Assembly (NCBI RefSeq): GCF_000172975.1
Contig: NZ_ABTR02000001.1
Coordinates: 1,526,501 to 1,590,500, forward strand
Direction of reading: 5' to 3'
Source: Dethiosulfovibrio peptidovorans DSM 11002
GTDB lineage: Bacteria > Synergistota > Synergistia > Synergistales > Dethiosulfovibrionaceae
Length of the DNA: 64,000 bases
Part shown: positions 43,513 to 50,418 of the stretch, one piece after another
Numbering within the stretch: the first letter of the stretch is position 1
How the letters are laid out: the number at the start of each line of letters is the position of its first letter
Position numbers and translations under genes: made by a program
The notes under the pieces: generated by a model
What the model was told of the DNA's origin: nothing
Seen by the model: the letters and a program-made list of their open reading frames with translations, nothing else
Databases searched by the model: none

Positions 43513-43830
43513 ATGAAGAGGAGAGTTATATTCGCTTTAGGAATGGCCCTGTGTCTGGCCTGGACCGTGGTCGCTTACGCCCATACCCCCATCTGCGCCT
43601 GTTACCTCAACGGTGACGGTACCGTTACCTGCGAGGGTGGTTTCTCCGACGGATCTTCCGCCGCCGGTGTCAAGATGACGGTACGTACTCCCGATGGCAC
43701 TGTCATCCAGGAGGGAAAAATGGACGATCTCGGCGAGTTCACCTTCGACATTCCCGAAGGGGATTACGAGGTTGAGTTCAACGCCGGACCGGGTCACGCG
43801 GTCTTGATAAAAGGTGAGGAAATACAGTAA
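43513..43830 (+). CDS. small exported protein linked to FeoB, His/Cys-rich start
   Basis: A 105-residue protein. The signal peptide should be cut after AYA, leaving a mature N-terminus HTPICACYLNGDGTVTC: a terminal histidine with three cysteines close by. The rest is a small beta-sandwich-like domain (GVKMTVRTPDGTVIQEGKM, FTFDIPEGDYEVEF) ending near HAVLIKG. I infer a periplasmic metal-binding or delivery protein. It starts three bases after feoB stops, with its ribosome site inside feoB, so it is part of the iron operon. Confidence 0.75.
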   Translation: MKRRVIFALGMALCLAWTVVAYAHTPICACYLNGDGTVTCEGGFSDGSSAAGVKMTVRTPDGTVIQEGKMDDLGEFTFDIPEGDYEVEFNAGPGHAVLIKGEEIQ

Positions 43831-43890
43831 GCCATAGACCCCGGAGTGCCTTGTCAGGTGCCCCGGTTATCTCGAGAGGAGTGACTTTAT

Positions 43891-44691
43891 ATGAAGCGTA
43901 GCGGTGTTTTGGGGCTAGCCTGTGCCCTTATCTGTTCCCTCAGCGTTCCGGCTTTCGCCCATTTTCAGATGGTATATACCCCTGAAAGCGCTCTGACCAA
44001 ACCGGAGACCTTGAATCTCAAGCTCGTTTTTACCCATCCCTTCGAGGCAGGACACACCATGGACATGGACGGTGTGGACAGTTTCGTTATGGTCCATAAG
44101 GGCAAGAAGACCGATCTTACCAAGTCGGTCAAGCCCATAATGTGGACCAGTCTCACCAACTCAGGAAAGGGATACGAGGCCGAGGTTCCCCTGAGAGGCA
44201 TGGGAGACTTTGTCTTCGGTCTGGTCCCCATGCCCTACTTCGAGGCATCCGAGGGGATCTGGATGCAGCAGTGCACCAAGATGATAGTCAACGTCGCGGG
44301 GCTTCCCACCGACTGGAACGAGGAGATCGGCCTGCCTGCCGAGATAGTTCCTCTGGACAAGCCCTACGGTCTCTGGACCGGTAACGTCTTCCGCGGTGTG
44401 GTCAAGGCCAACGGAGAGCCCGTTCCCTTCGCCGAGATCGAGGTGGAGTATCTGAACCACCTTCCTATGTTGGAGGGTAATTCCTTCGCCGCCGAAGCAG
44501 CCGTGGAGGCCCCCCAGGACTGTTTCGTCACCCAGACCATCGTTGCCGACGCCAACGGAACCTTCGTCTACGCTATTCCCAAGGCCGGTTGGTGGGGATT
44601 CGCCGCTCTCGGAGTTATAACAGAGGAGTACAAGGGAGCCGAGCTCGGGAAGGATGCCGTCATCTGGGTCCAGGCCCGGGATATGAATTAG
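43891..44691 (+). CDS. exported DUF4198 protein (nickel/cobalt-transport-associated family)
   Basis: A 266-residue protein. The signal peptide ends AFA, giving a mature start HFQMVYTPE, again an N-terminal histidine. Further conserved-looking residues are FTHPFEAGHTMDMD and a closing beta domain GWWGFAALGVITEEYKG. DUF4198 proteins accompany metal uptake systems and are thought to bind metal in the periplasm; the exact metal is not fixed by sequence. AGAGGAG precedes the ATG. A terminator follows, so this closes the second Feo operon. Confidence 0.8.
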   Translation: MKRSGVLGLACALICSLSVPAFAHFQMVYTPESALTKPETLNLKLVFTHPFEAGHTMDMDGVDSFVMVHKGKKTDLTKSVKPIMWTSLTNSGKGYEAEVPLRGMGDFVFGLVPMPYFEASEGIWMQQCTKMIVNVAGLPTDWNEEIGLPAEIVPLDKPYGLWTGNVFRGVVKANGEPVPFAEIEVEYLNHLPMLEGNSFAAEAAVEAPQDCFVTQTIVADANGTFVYAIPKAGWWGFAALGVITEEYKGAELGKDAVIWVQARDMN

Positions 44692-44708
44692 ACTCTGAGA
44701 TCTCTGAT

Positions 44709-44746
44709 AAAAAAGGCCGTCCCGTTATTCTTAGGGGCGGCTTTTT
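44709..44746 (+). terminator. terminator of the second Feo operon
   Basis: GCCGTCCC and GGGGCGGC (one G-U) around a ten-base loop, flanked by AAAAAAG and CTTTTTATTTTT. Confidence 0.82.
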
Positions 44747-44793
44747 ATTTTTGTACTTCTTTCTCCGCCGAGGCGATAAATCCTCCCAGGCTT

Positions 44794-45609
44794 ATGCTTA
44801 AAGAGGGGAACAGGACCTTTCTTGGATTGGACGGCTCTCAAATCCGAAAAGCGTCGATCTGTCTATCCCCTTTGGTTGGAGGTGTCTTTTTATGGATATT
44901 TACCTTGAGACGGAAGGTAGCCAGTCAGACCGAGGCCCTTACGGCCCAGTTGGACAGGAGCGAAAGGGCGGAGAGGGAGGTAATACGTCTCAACTCCGAG
45001 CTCCGAAGAACCCAGAGGGAGATCGCCTTCACCCTGGGCGAGGTGATAGAGAACAGGTCTAAGGAAACGGCCAATCACGTTCGCAGGGTAGCTGCCATGA
45101 CCGAATCCCTAGCTTTTATGAGAGGTCTTACCGTGGACGAATCCAGAAGGATCGCCTTGGCTTCCTCCATGCACGATATAGGAAAGATAGGCATTCCCGA
45201 TAGGATTTTATCGAAACCTGGTCCCCTTTCGGAAGAGGAATTCGAGCTTATGAAGGAGCATACAGTGCTGGGGTACGAGATACTTTCTCGAACAGGAGGT
45301 CCCCTTTTCGGTATAGCGGCCCGGATAGCCCACGAGCATCACGAGAGATGGGACGGAAAGGGCTACCCAAGGGGAATCGCGGGAGAGGATATTTCGATCG
45401 AGGCCAGGATCGTGGCGATAGTGGACGTTTTCGACGCTCTATCCCATAAAAGAGTTTATAAGGAAGCTTGGCCGGCGCAGAGGATTCTGGATCTGATATC
45501 GGAGGAGAGGAGTTCTCATTTCGACCCGTCCTTGACGGATCTTTTTCTAGCGAATTTCTCCGTGTTCTCCGAGATATGCGAGTCCATGCCGGATAAGACA
45601 CGAACATAA
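44794..45609 (+). CDS. HD-GYP phosphodiesterase, N-terminally shortened
   Basis: A 271-residue protein. One membrane helix (residues ~24-38, SPLVGGVFLWIFTLRRKV) leads into a coiled coil, then an HD-GYP domain with the HD pair in SSMHDIGKIGIPDRIL and HERWDGKGYPRG. All metal-binding residues seen are normal, so c-di-GMP hydrolysis is plausible. The helix/coil junction is the kind found at the end of a periplasmic sensor, yet only ~23 residues precede it and no proper ribosome site stands before ATG 44794. It may be a truncated sensor protein. Confidence 0.75.
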   Translation: MLKEGNRTFLGLDGSQIRKASICLSPLVGGVFLWIFTLRRKVASQTEALTAQLDRSERAEREVIRLNSELRRTQREIAFTLGEVIENRSKETANHVRRVAAMTESLAFMRGLTVDESRRIALASSMHDIGKIGIPDRILSKPGPLSEEEFELMKEHTVLGYEILSRTGGPLFGIAARIAHEHHERWDGKGYPRGIAGEDISIEARIVAIVDVFDALSHKRVYKEAWPAQRILDLISEERSSHFDPSLTDLFLANFSVFSEICESMPDKTRT

Positions 45610-45615
45610 CGGAAT

Positions 45616-45653
45616 AAAAGGGCAGCCCGGTCATAGTGCCGAGCTGCCCTTTT
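45616..45653. terminator. bidirectional terminator between HD-GYP and DUF2023 genes
   Basis: AAAAGGGCAGC pairs with GCTGCCCTTTT, with an inner CGG/CCG extension. T tracts on both strands; convergent genes on each side. Confidence 0.85.
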
Positions 45654-45987
45654 AGCCTATAAGTTCCTCTCTGTCAGGCCTCTTTTTGAGGTATCTGGCA
45701 CATTGTTTCATCCTGTCGTATCCCAGCATTATTCCGAGGATAAAATCCTGTTCGTCCGTAAGCTTGGATAGGTCTGTTGTGCCGAAACGACTGACCACAG
45801 CTATGCAGTCGGGGTGTCCGAAAAACACGTTTATCCTTCCGTTGCCTATGGGATGTATGACATAGGGTATTCTGTGATGTCTTAGTTTGTGCTCGATCTG
45901 TCCCTGTTCGGAAACCGGAGCGGTGTGAAGTATCAGGTTTCTGAGTCCCTTCCAGTATTCGTAAACGTGATGACAGAAGATCTCCAT
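45652..45987 (-). CDS. DUF2023 protein
   Basis: A 111-residue protein starting MEIFCHHVYEYWKGLRNLILHTA, the typical DUF2023 opening; FFGHPDCIAVVSRFG and DEQDFILGIMLGYDR are further conserved blocks. Function is unknown; relatives often lie beside flavodoxin genes, and here a flavodoxin lies 5.5 kb away. ATG 45987 has GGAGG eight bases upstream; longer frames to 46044 run through a leader hairpin. It has a separate promoter and an unusually long 5' leader. Confidence 0.82.
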   Translation of the reverse strand: MEIFCHHVYEYWKGLRNLILHTAPVSEQGQIEHKLRHHRIPYVIHPIGNGRINVFFGHPDCIAVVSRFGTTDLSKLTDEQDFILGIMLGYDRMKQCARYLKKRPDREELIG

Positions 45988-46015
45988 ATAAAACGCCTCC
46001 ATGGTATAAATAGGA

Positions 46016-46113
46016 GGAGCCCGGGGGGAACCGGGCTCCAGCATTGAGAGGGGGAATTTGACATCATGTCAGGAAAGAACGGAAGGGGAGTTCGTTCTTT
46101 CTAACTTCCTGAC
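46016..46113 (-). promoter_or_regulatory. structured 5' leader of the DUF2023 gene
   Basis: Starting almost at the predicted transcription start, the leader holds two hairpins. First, GTCAGGA/TCCTGAC with an inner AAGAACG/CGTTCTT (46068-46113). Second, GGAGCCCGG/CCGGGCTCC with a six-base loop (46016-46039), followed in the transcript by UCCUAUUUAU, a weak terminator-like tail. The leader is about 127 nt, long for this genome. It matches no riboswitch I know. Confidence 0.55.
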
Positions 46114-46120
46114 AGGTCAT

Positions 46121-46149
46121 AGGATACATCCGTTTGTTCGTCTTGTCAA
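46121..46149 (-). promoter_or_regulatory. promoter of the DUF2023 gene
   Basis: On the minus strand TTGACA (46149-46144), a 17-bp spacer and TATCCT (46126-46121). Start point near 46114. Confidence 0.7.
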
Positions 46150-46173
46150 ACACTTTTTCTCGTTTTCGGCACT

Positions 46174-46206
46174 AAAAAAGGGGACCCGAAAAAACGGGCT
46201 CCCTTT
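46174..46206 (-). terminator. terminator of the coiled-coil protein gene
   Basis: GGGGACCCG and CGGGCTCCC (one mismatch) flanked by AAAAAA on the plus strand, i.e. a U tract on the minus-strand transcript, 13 bp after the stop codon. Confidence 0.78.
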
Positions 46207-46219
46207 ATCGGTATTTTTC

Positions 46220-46546
46220 CTATGGGGTGGTCGAGGTCATCCTTTTCCACTTGGATTCCCTTTCCATTCGCCTCTCCGCAAAGAACTTCTGTCTCTGCCG
46301 CTTTATCTCCAGGTCCTCTTCCGCCAGTTCTTTCCTCTTCTCCCTGGCTTTGTCCGATTTCTTCTTGAGGTCTTTCATCTCGTAGAAGGCCTTGCGCCTT
46401 TCCTGTCCCTCCTTGACCGTCTTGTGGTGTATGTCGATCATGTCGATACTGGCTTTATAAACGTTCTTTTTAGCTTTTTTCAATTCCTCGAGAAGCTCTT
46501 CATCGGTCTGTGGAACTTTTACGGGTGGATGTTGGTCTATTCGCAT
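46220..46546 (-). CDS. small charged coiled-coil protein
   Basis: A 108-residue protein, almost wholly helical and charged (LLEELKKAKKN, KDLKKKSDKAREKRKELAEEDLEIKRQRQKF in part). It has no signal peptide, membrane helix or cysteine. I do not recognise a family. GGAGGGAGGG precedes the ATG, and a terminator follows the stop. It lies 60 bp downstream of the metal-permease gene and might be co-transcribed with it. Confidence 0.65.
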   Translation of the reverse strand: MRIDQHPPVKVPQTDEELLEELKKAKKNVYKASIDMIDIHHKTVKEGQERRKAFYEMKDLKKKSDKAREKRKELAEEDLEIKRQRQKFFAERRMERESKWKRMTSTTP

Positions 46547-46606
46547 GGCCCTCCCTCCTCAAAAACTCGTCTATATATATGTTATCGGTTTTTTCCCCTT
46601 TGTCCA

Positions 46607-47701
46607 TCAGCCTCTTTTCGGAAAAAAACGAAATAACCGCGGAATCCTTCTTGATCTCCTGGAAATGATCCACAGGGTTATCAAGAGGACGGAGGATCCC
46701 CAGCTTATCCACGGAGAGAGAATTTCCTCGGTCTGCCCTACGGTGGCCTGGGCTGAGGTACCTAAAAATTCATACAGGCTGTCGAGAGCCAGACCGGAGG
46801 CCACGGATACTACCGCTATCGACCCCAGATATATGAGGAGTCTTTTCGTTCCCAAGACCCTATGTAGTACCGGGATGGCCGATACGTTGGTTGCCGGTCC
46901 CGCCATGAGAAAGACGAGTGCGGCTCCGGGAGACACCCCCTTGAGTATCAAGGCCGCTGCCAGAGGGGTCGAAGATGTAGCGCAGATATACATCGGTATG
47001 CCCGCTACCAGCATGATGAGCATGGATCCTATGCCGCCTCCCAGGGCTCCCTCGAGGAAGGTCTGAGGCACGGCGACGGCTATGATTCCCGATAGGACTA
47101 TCCCCAGGAAAAAGGCGCTGGCCAGATCTCCCCATATGTCGAAAACGGCGAATCTCAGACCGTCTCTGATCTTATCGCGGATCGAACGGCGCCCACCGTC
47201 TCGAATATGTCCGTGATTGTGTTCATGGTGGTCGTGACATGAGCTACAGGTGACGTCCGGCCTCTCTTCCGTGTTTTTGTCCTCCTCTTTCCCCCCGAAA
47301 AAGACGGATAGAACTCCTGCGGTAAAAGCCGATATGAACGCCACTATCGGGCGGGCTACCGTCATTATGGGATCCAGAAGGGCATAGCTCATCGCTATGG
47401 AGTCTACCCCGGATTCCGGTGTTGAGATCAGAAAGGCGGTGGTCGCACTCGCCGATGCTCCCTGTTTTCTTAGTCCCGCCGCCGCCGGGATCACCCCGCA
47501 GGAACACAGGGGTAGGGGAATTCCCGCCAGTGAGGCTCTCACCACGGGGGCTACCCCACGTCCTCCCAAAAAACGGTTGACCCAGCCGGGATCTATGAAT
47601 GCTTTCAGAAATCCACTGAGCATGATCCCGATCAACATATAGGGGGCTGCATCGAGAAACATATGTCCCGCTTCTTTGACGATTTCCACCGCAAAATTCA
47701 T
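46607..47701 (-). CDS. permease of the DUF318/ArsP family
   Basis: A 364-residue membrane protein with about eight helices. SLAGIPLPLCSCGVIPAA holds the conserved cysteine pair of the family, and TSSTPLAAALILKGVSPGAALVFLMAGPATN is the second family block. Between the two membrane halves is a loop with CSSCHDHHEHNHGH, a cluster likely to bind a metal ion. Relatives export organoarsenicals or other metal compounds. The start overlaps the ArsR gene stop by four bases, so the two form one operon. Confidence 0.85.
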   Translation of the reverse strand: MNFAVEIVKEAGHMFLDAAPYMLIGIMLSGFLKAFIDPGWVNRFLGGRGVAPVVRASLAGIPLPLCSCGVIPAAAGLRKQGASASATTAFLISTPESGVDSIAMSYALLDPIMTVARPIVAFISAFTAGVLSVFFGGKEEDKNTEERPDVTCSSCHDHHEHNHGHIRDGGRRSIRDKIRDGLRFAVFDIWGDLASAFFLGIVLSGIIAVAVPQTFLEGALGGGIGSMLIMLVAGIPMYICATSSTPLAAALILKGVSPGAALVFLMAGPATNVSAIPVLHRVLGTKRLLIYLGSIAVVSVASGLALDSLYEFLGTSAQATVGQTEEILSPWISWGSSVLLITLWIISRRSRRIPRLFRFFPKRG

Positions 47702-48006
47702 CTTTCCTCTTCCCTTCCTCTATGTTCCTGGTGCTCCAGGCCTATGGTCAATATCAGATATACGTGATGATCGTCGAGAGAGTAGAATAGCTTCTGACCC
47801 TCCCGTCTTCTCTTGACTAGCTTGAGCTGTCTAAGGCTTCTGAGGTGATGGGACGTCGACGAATCGCTTATGCTCAAAGAGGAGGATATCTCGGAGACGC
47901 ATTTCTCCGTCTCCATAAGTTCGAGCACTATCCCCAGTCTCGTAGGATCTCCCAGAGCCTTGAACATGGCTGACAATTCCTCCAAAAAAGGTCTATCCTT
48001 TCCCAA
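47698..48006 (-). CDS. ArsR/SmtB-family metal-sensing repressor
   Basis: A 102-residue winged-helix protein. FKALGDPTRLGIVLEL, the sensor-type KCVSEISSSL, the recognition helix SDSSTSHHLRSLRQL and KRRREGQKLFYSL are all typical. C48-like cysteine in the CVSE motif and C-terminal histidines (DDHHVYLILTIGLEHQEH) may bind metal. I choose the TTG at 48006, ten bases after GAAGGGAG. An upstream TTG at 48045 lies inside the predicted promoter and operator, and would be transcribed only from elsewhere. Confidence 0.85.
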   Translation of the reverse strand: MGKDRPFLEELSAMFKALGDPTRLGIVLELMETEKCVSEISSSLSISDSSTSHHLRSLRQLKLVKRRREGQKLFYSLDDHHVYLILTIGLEHQEHRGREEER

Positions 48007-48025
48007 GTCGAATCCACTCCCTTCG

Positions 48026-48061
48026 ATATATGAGCATATATTCAAATATTCCTTTAGTCAA
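48026..48061 (-). promoter_or_regulatory. promoter and operator of the arsR-permease operon
   Basis: On the minus strand TTGACT (48061-48056), a 17-bp spacer and TATGCT (48038-48033). The perfect inverted repeat ATATATG-AG-CATATAT (48026-48041) covers the -10, as expected for autorepression by ArsR. Confidence 0.7.
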
Positions 48062-48068
48062 GTGTCCC

Positions 48069-48097
48069 TTGCGGTTTCAGGCGGAAACTGATATACA
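48069..48097 (+). promoter_or_regulatory. promoter of the YibE/F gene
   Basis: TTGCGG, a 17-bp spacer and TATACA lie 35 bp before the start codon. It is divergent from the arsR promoter, only eight bp away, so one operator could affect both. Confidence 0.55.
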
Positions 48098-48131
48098 AAC
48101 ACCCGTGGTTCGAAGAAGGGAGAGGAAAAAT

Positions 48132-49271
48132 ATGTCCCGAAAAAAAGCTTTTAGGATGACTTTAATAACCGTTTGCATAGCCATAGGATCCTGGTTTTTC
48201 GGCTTGGCGGCGGGAAAGGTCGTGGTGGATTCCTGGGATCTGGAGGATTGTTGGATAGTGGAGATAGAGACGTTCCGGCAGGTTCAGGAGGATCCGTCGG
48301 AAAAAATGAGTGAGGACGATGAATGGAAAAGCCTTCGTTTCGACGTCTTGGCTACATTTCTCACAGGAGATATGGAAGGAAGAAGCGGCAAGGTCACGGT
48401 GGAACAGCTGGAGGGTAGCTATCTGAAGATGGTTCCCGGAAGGAAGTATATCCTTATGGCAGACCGTTTTCCCGATGGGGTGGTCCAATATTCCGTCAGC
48501 GACAGGTTTAGGCTACCCTGGGTGGTGTCCTTTATCGTCTTCTCCGTTTCGTCCGTATGTTTTTTTGCAGGGTGGGCCGGGGTTAGGGCCCTGATAGGTT
48601 TGGGGATTTCTCTGGCGGTTTTGTTGAAGGGTTTCGTCCCTGCCGTACTTTCCGGTTTCGATCCGGTTTTTTCCGCCATAGTCGCGGTGGCGTCAGTTTC
48701 GGTTGTCACCGTATTTCTTGTGGTCCGTAGACCGACCTACAGACCGGTAGCTTTTTTAGGCGCCATAGGAGGAGCCTGTGCGGCCTGGGCTCTCGGGGCC
48801 TCGGCGAACTGGCTCTGGCAGATAACAGGCCTCGGAGGCGAGGGGGCGGCTCTTTTCGCCAGTTCCTTTCCCGGATACGATATGAGAGGCATCTTTCTGG
48901 CCTCGGTGATAATAGGGGCCATTGGGGCTGTTTTGGACGTGTCCATATCTGTTACGTCCTCCATGGCGGAGCTTGTGGATTACGATCCGGCAATCCCGAT
49001 GCCGAGACTCTGGCTTTCCGGAATAAGCGTGGGGCGAGAGATATTGGGAAGCATGATCAACACCTTGATCCTGGCCTATTTCGGCAGTTCTATGATAATG
49101 ACCCTCCTGATGGTGACGTCCGAGATAGACCTAAATTTTCTTCTTAACGATCCTATGGTTGCTCAGGAACTGATCCAGAGTTTGGCCGGAACCATGGGAC
49201 TTCTGTTGACGGTTCCTCTTACCGCCACCGTAGCTGTTTGGTGGCTGTCGTTGAGAAGAGGTGTGTGGTAG
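48132..49271 (+). CDS. YibE/F-family membrane protein
   Basis: A 379-residue protein. It has one N-terminal signal/anchor helix, a ~110-residue extracytoplasmic domain (DVLATFLTGDMEGRSGKVTVEQLEGSYL) and about eight membrane helices. The C-terminal half shows the YibE/F blocks IIGAIGAVLDVSISVTSSMAEL and GREILGSMINTLILAYFG. Function is not established; family members are proposed permeases. ATG 48132 follows GGGAGAGG; a frame from 48030 crosses the promoter. Confidence 0.85.
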   Translation: MSRKKAFRMTLITVCIAIGSWFFGLAAGKVVVDSWDLEDCWIVEIETFRQVQEDPSEKMSEDDEWKSLRFDVLATFLTGDMEGRSGKVTVEQLEGSYLKMVPGRKYILMADRFPDGVVQYSVSDRFRLPWVVSFIVFSVSSVCFFAGWAGVRALIGLGISLAVLLKGFVPAVLSGFDPVFSAIVAVASVSVVTVFLVVRRPTYRPVAFLGAIGGACAAWALGASANWLWQITGLGGEGAALFASSFPGYDMRGIFLASVIIGAIGAVLDVSISVTSSMAELVDYDPAIPMPRLWLSGISVGREILGSMINTLILAYFGSSMIMTLLMVTSEIDLNFLLNDPMVAQELIQSLAGTMGLLLTVPLTATVAVWWLSLRRGVW

Positions 49272-49279
49272 AGGCGTCT

Positions 49280-50314
49280 CTACCGACGACCAGTGATCTC
49301 CTCTATCTCTTTTTTTATCGTATCGTATATTCTTCGGGCCAGCTTCTTATCGTTGGAGTTCTCCACGTAAAGCCTTGATCCGCAGTTTCCGAATGCTCTG
49401 CGGAGAACATCTCGCTGTTCTTTAGATAGAGAGACGTAACGTTGCCCCTTTTCCATGGAACCCACTATTTTATCCAGCTTTTTTCTGTTCTGCTCCCTCT
49501 GGATCTTCAGGGCTAACGGACGCAGTTCTTCTATGGAATCCAAAACGATCTCCCTGACCTCATGTGGAAGGTTTTTCCACATTTTCAGATTGACCATGGT
49601 CTGCATAACGTAGATTTTGTGCTTGGACCTTATGTAATGGCTTTGAAAGTCCATAAAACCCATCTCCTCCACGATGTAGGGAGCGTTTTCCTGTGCCTCT
49701 ACGTGGCCGAGGTGGAGAGAGGTGTAGACCTCCATGAACGGAACTATCCTGGGGTTAGCTCCCAATGTCTCGTAGCATCTGCCTATTATACCCGATGGCA
49801 TCGTCCTTATTTTCAGGCCTTTGAAGTCTTCCGGAGAGGTCAAGTTCCTGTTGGAGGTCCAGTCCATGGCTCCCTCGCTCCAGTAGGCCAGAACCGTGAC
49901 CCCCTGTCTTTCATAGGCCGACGTCAGATATTCGTTCAAAGCCACGCTTTTGGAGAGGATCCTCTCGTTTTCGTCGTCGTCGTCGCTGAAAAAAAAGGGT
50001 ATGGAGAAGATCTGGTTTTCAGGAACTCTCGCTCCCACCTGTCCAGCTCCGTCCAGAAGGAAGTCGACCGATCCCTGACGGCAGAGGTCGTAGATTTCCT
50101 GTGGGGTTCCGAGAGTTCCCAGCGGGAATATGGAAAGCTCTATCGTCCCTCCGGATTTTTCTTTCAAAAGTCTGGCGAACTCCCTGGCGTAGAGGTCGCA
50201 GACGCTGCCCTCCACCTCCTCCTCGGCGAGTCGCCAGCGGTATCTTTCGATTCCCTCTGACGAGTCGGCAACGAAAAGGTATAGAAGCACTATCAAAATC
50301 GATCTTCCGATCAT
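49280..50314 (-). CDS. TRAP transporter solute-binding protein (DctP family), orphan
   Basis: A 344-residue exported DctP protein. The signal peptide (IGRSILIVLLYLFVADSSEG) precedes RYRWRLAEEEVEGSVCDLYAREFARLL. The carboxylate-binding arginine region is GLKIRTMPSGIIG. It is clearly paralogous to the DctP at 53856-54905 (RLAEEE, LGTLG, DGAGQVG, YWSEGAMDWT shared), but no membrane subunits are adjacent; it may share DctQM of that system. ATG 50314 follows AAGGAGG. It lies just beyond the terminator of the first formate-THF ligase gene. Confidence 0.88.
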   Translation of the reverse strand: MIGRSILIVLLYLFVADSSEGIERYRWRLAEEEVEGSVCDLYAREFARLLKEKSGGTIELSIFPLGTLGTPQEIYDLCRQGSVDFLLDGAGQVGARVPENQIFSIPFFFSDDDDENERILSKSVALNEYLTSAYERQGVTVLAYWSEGAMDWTSNRNLTSPEDFKGLKIRTMPSGIIGRCYETLGANPRIVPFMEVYTSLHLGHVEAQENAPYIVEEMGFMDFQSHYIRSKHKIYVMQTMVNLKMWKNLPHEVREIVLDSIEELRPLALKIQREQNRKKLDKIVGSMEKGQRYVSLSKEQRDVLRRAFGNCGSRLYVENSNDKKLARRIYDTIKKEIEEITGRR

Positions 50315-50360
50315 GTAGAATCCCTCCTTTGCTTTCTTATCCACCTCGACTATACGATGA

Positions 50361-50393
50361 AAAGGGCGAAGGTCGCAAGACCTTCGCCCTTTT
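50361..50393. terminator. terminator after the first formate-THF ligase gene
   Basis: AAAGGGCGAAGGTC-GCAA-GACCTTCGCCCTTT, a perfect 14-bp stem with T tracts on both strands, 26 bp after the ligase stop codon. Confidence 0.85.
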
Positions 50394-50418
50394 CATATGG
50401 TGATGAACCGTGACTTCG

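Noticed and set aside
46500-46712. 70-codon minus-strand frame overlapping the ends of two genes
   Set aside because: It overlaps the permease stop and the coiled-coil gene start in another frame and shows no ribosome site or recognisable motif.
49562-50260. 232-codon open frame on the plus strand opposite the orphan DctP gene
   Set aside because: The minus strand encodes a clear TRAP binding protein; the plus frame is Val/Gly/His-rich shadow sequence without a start site.
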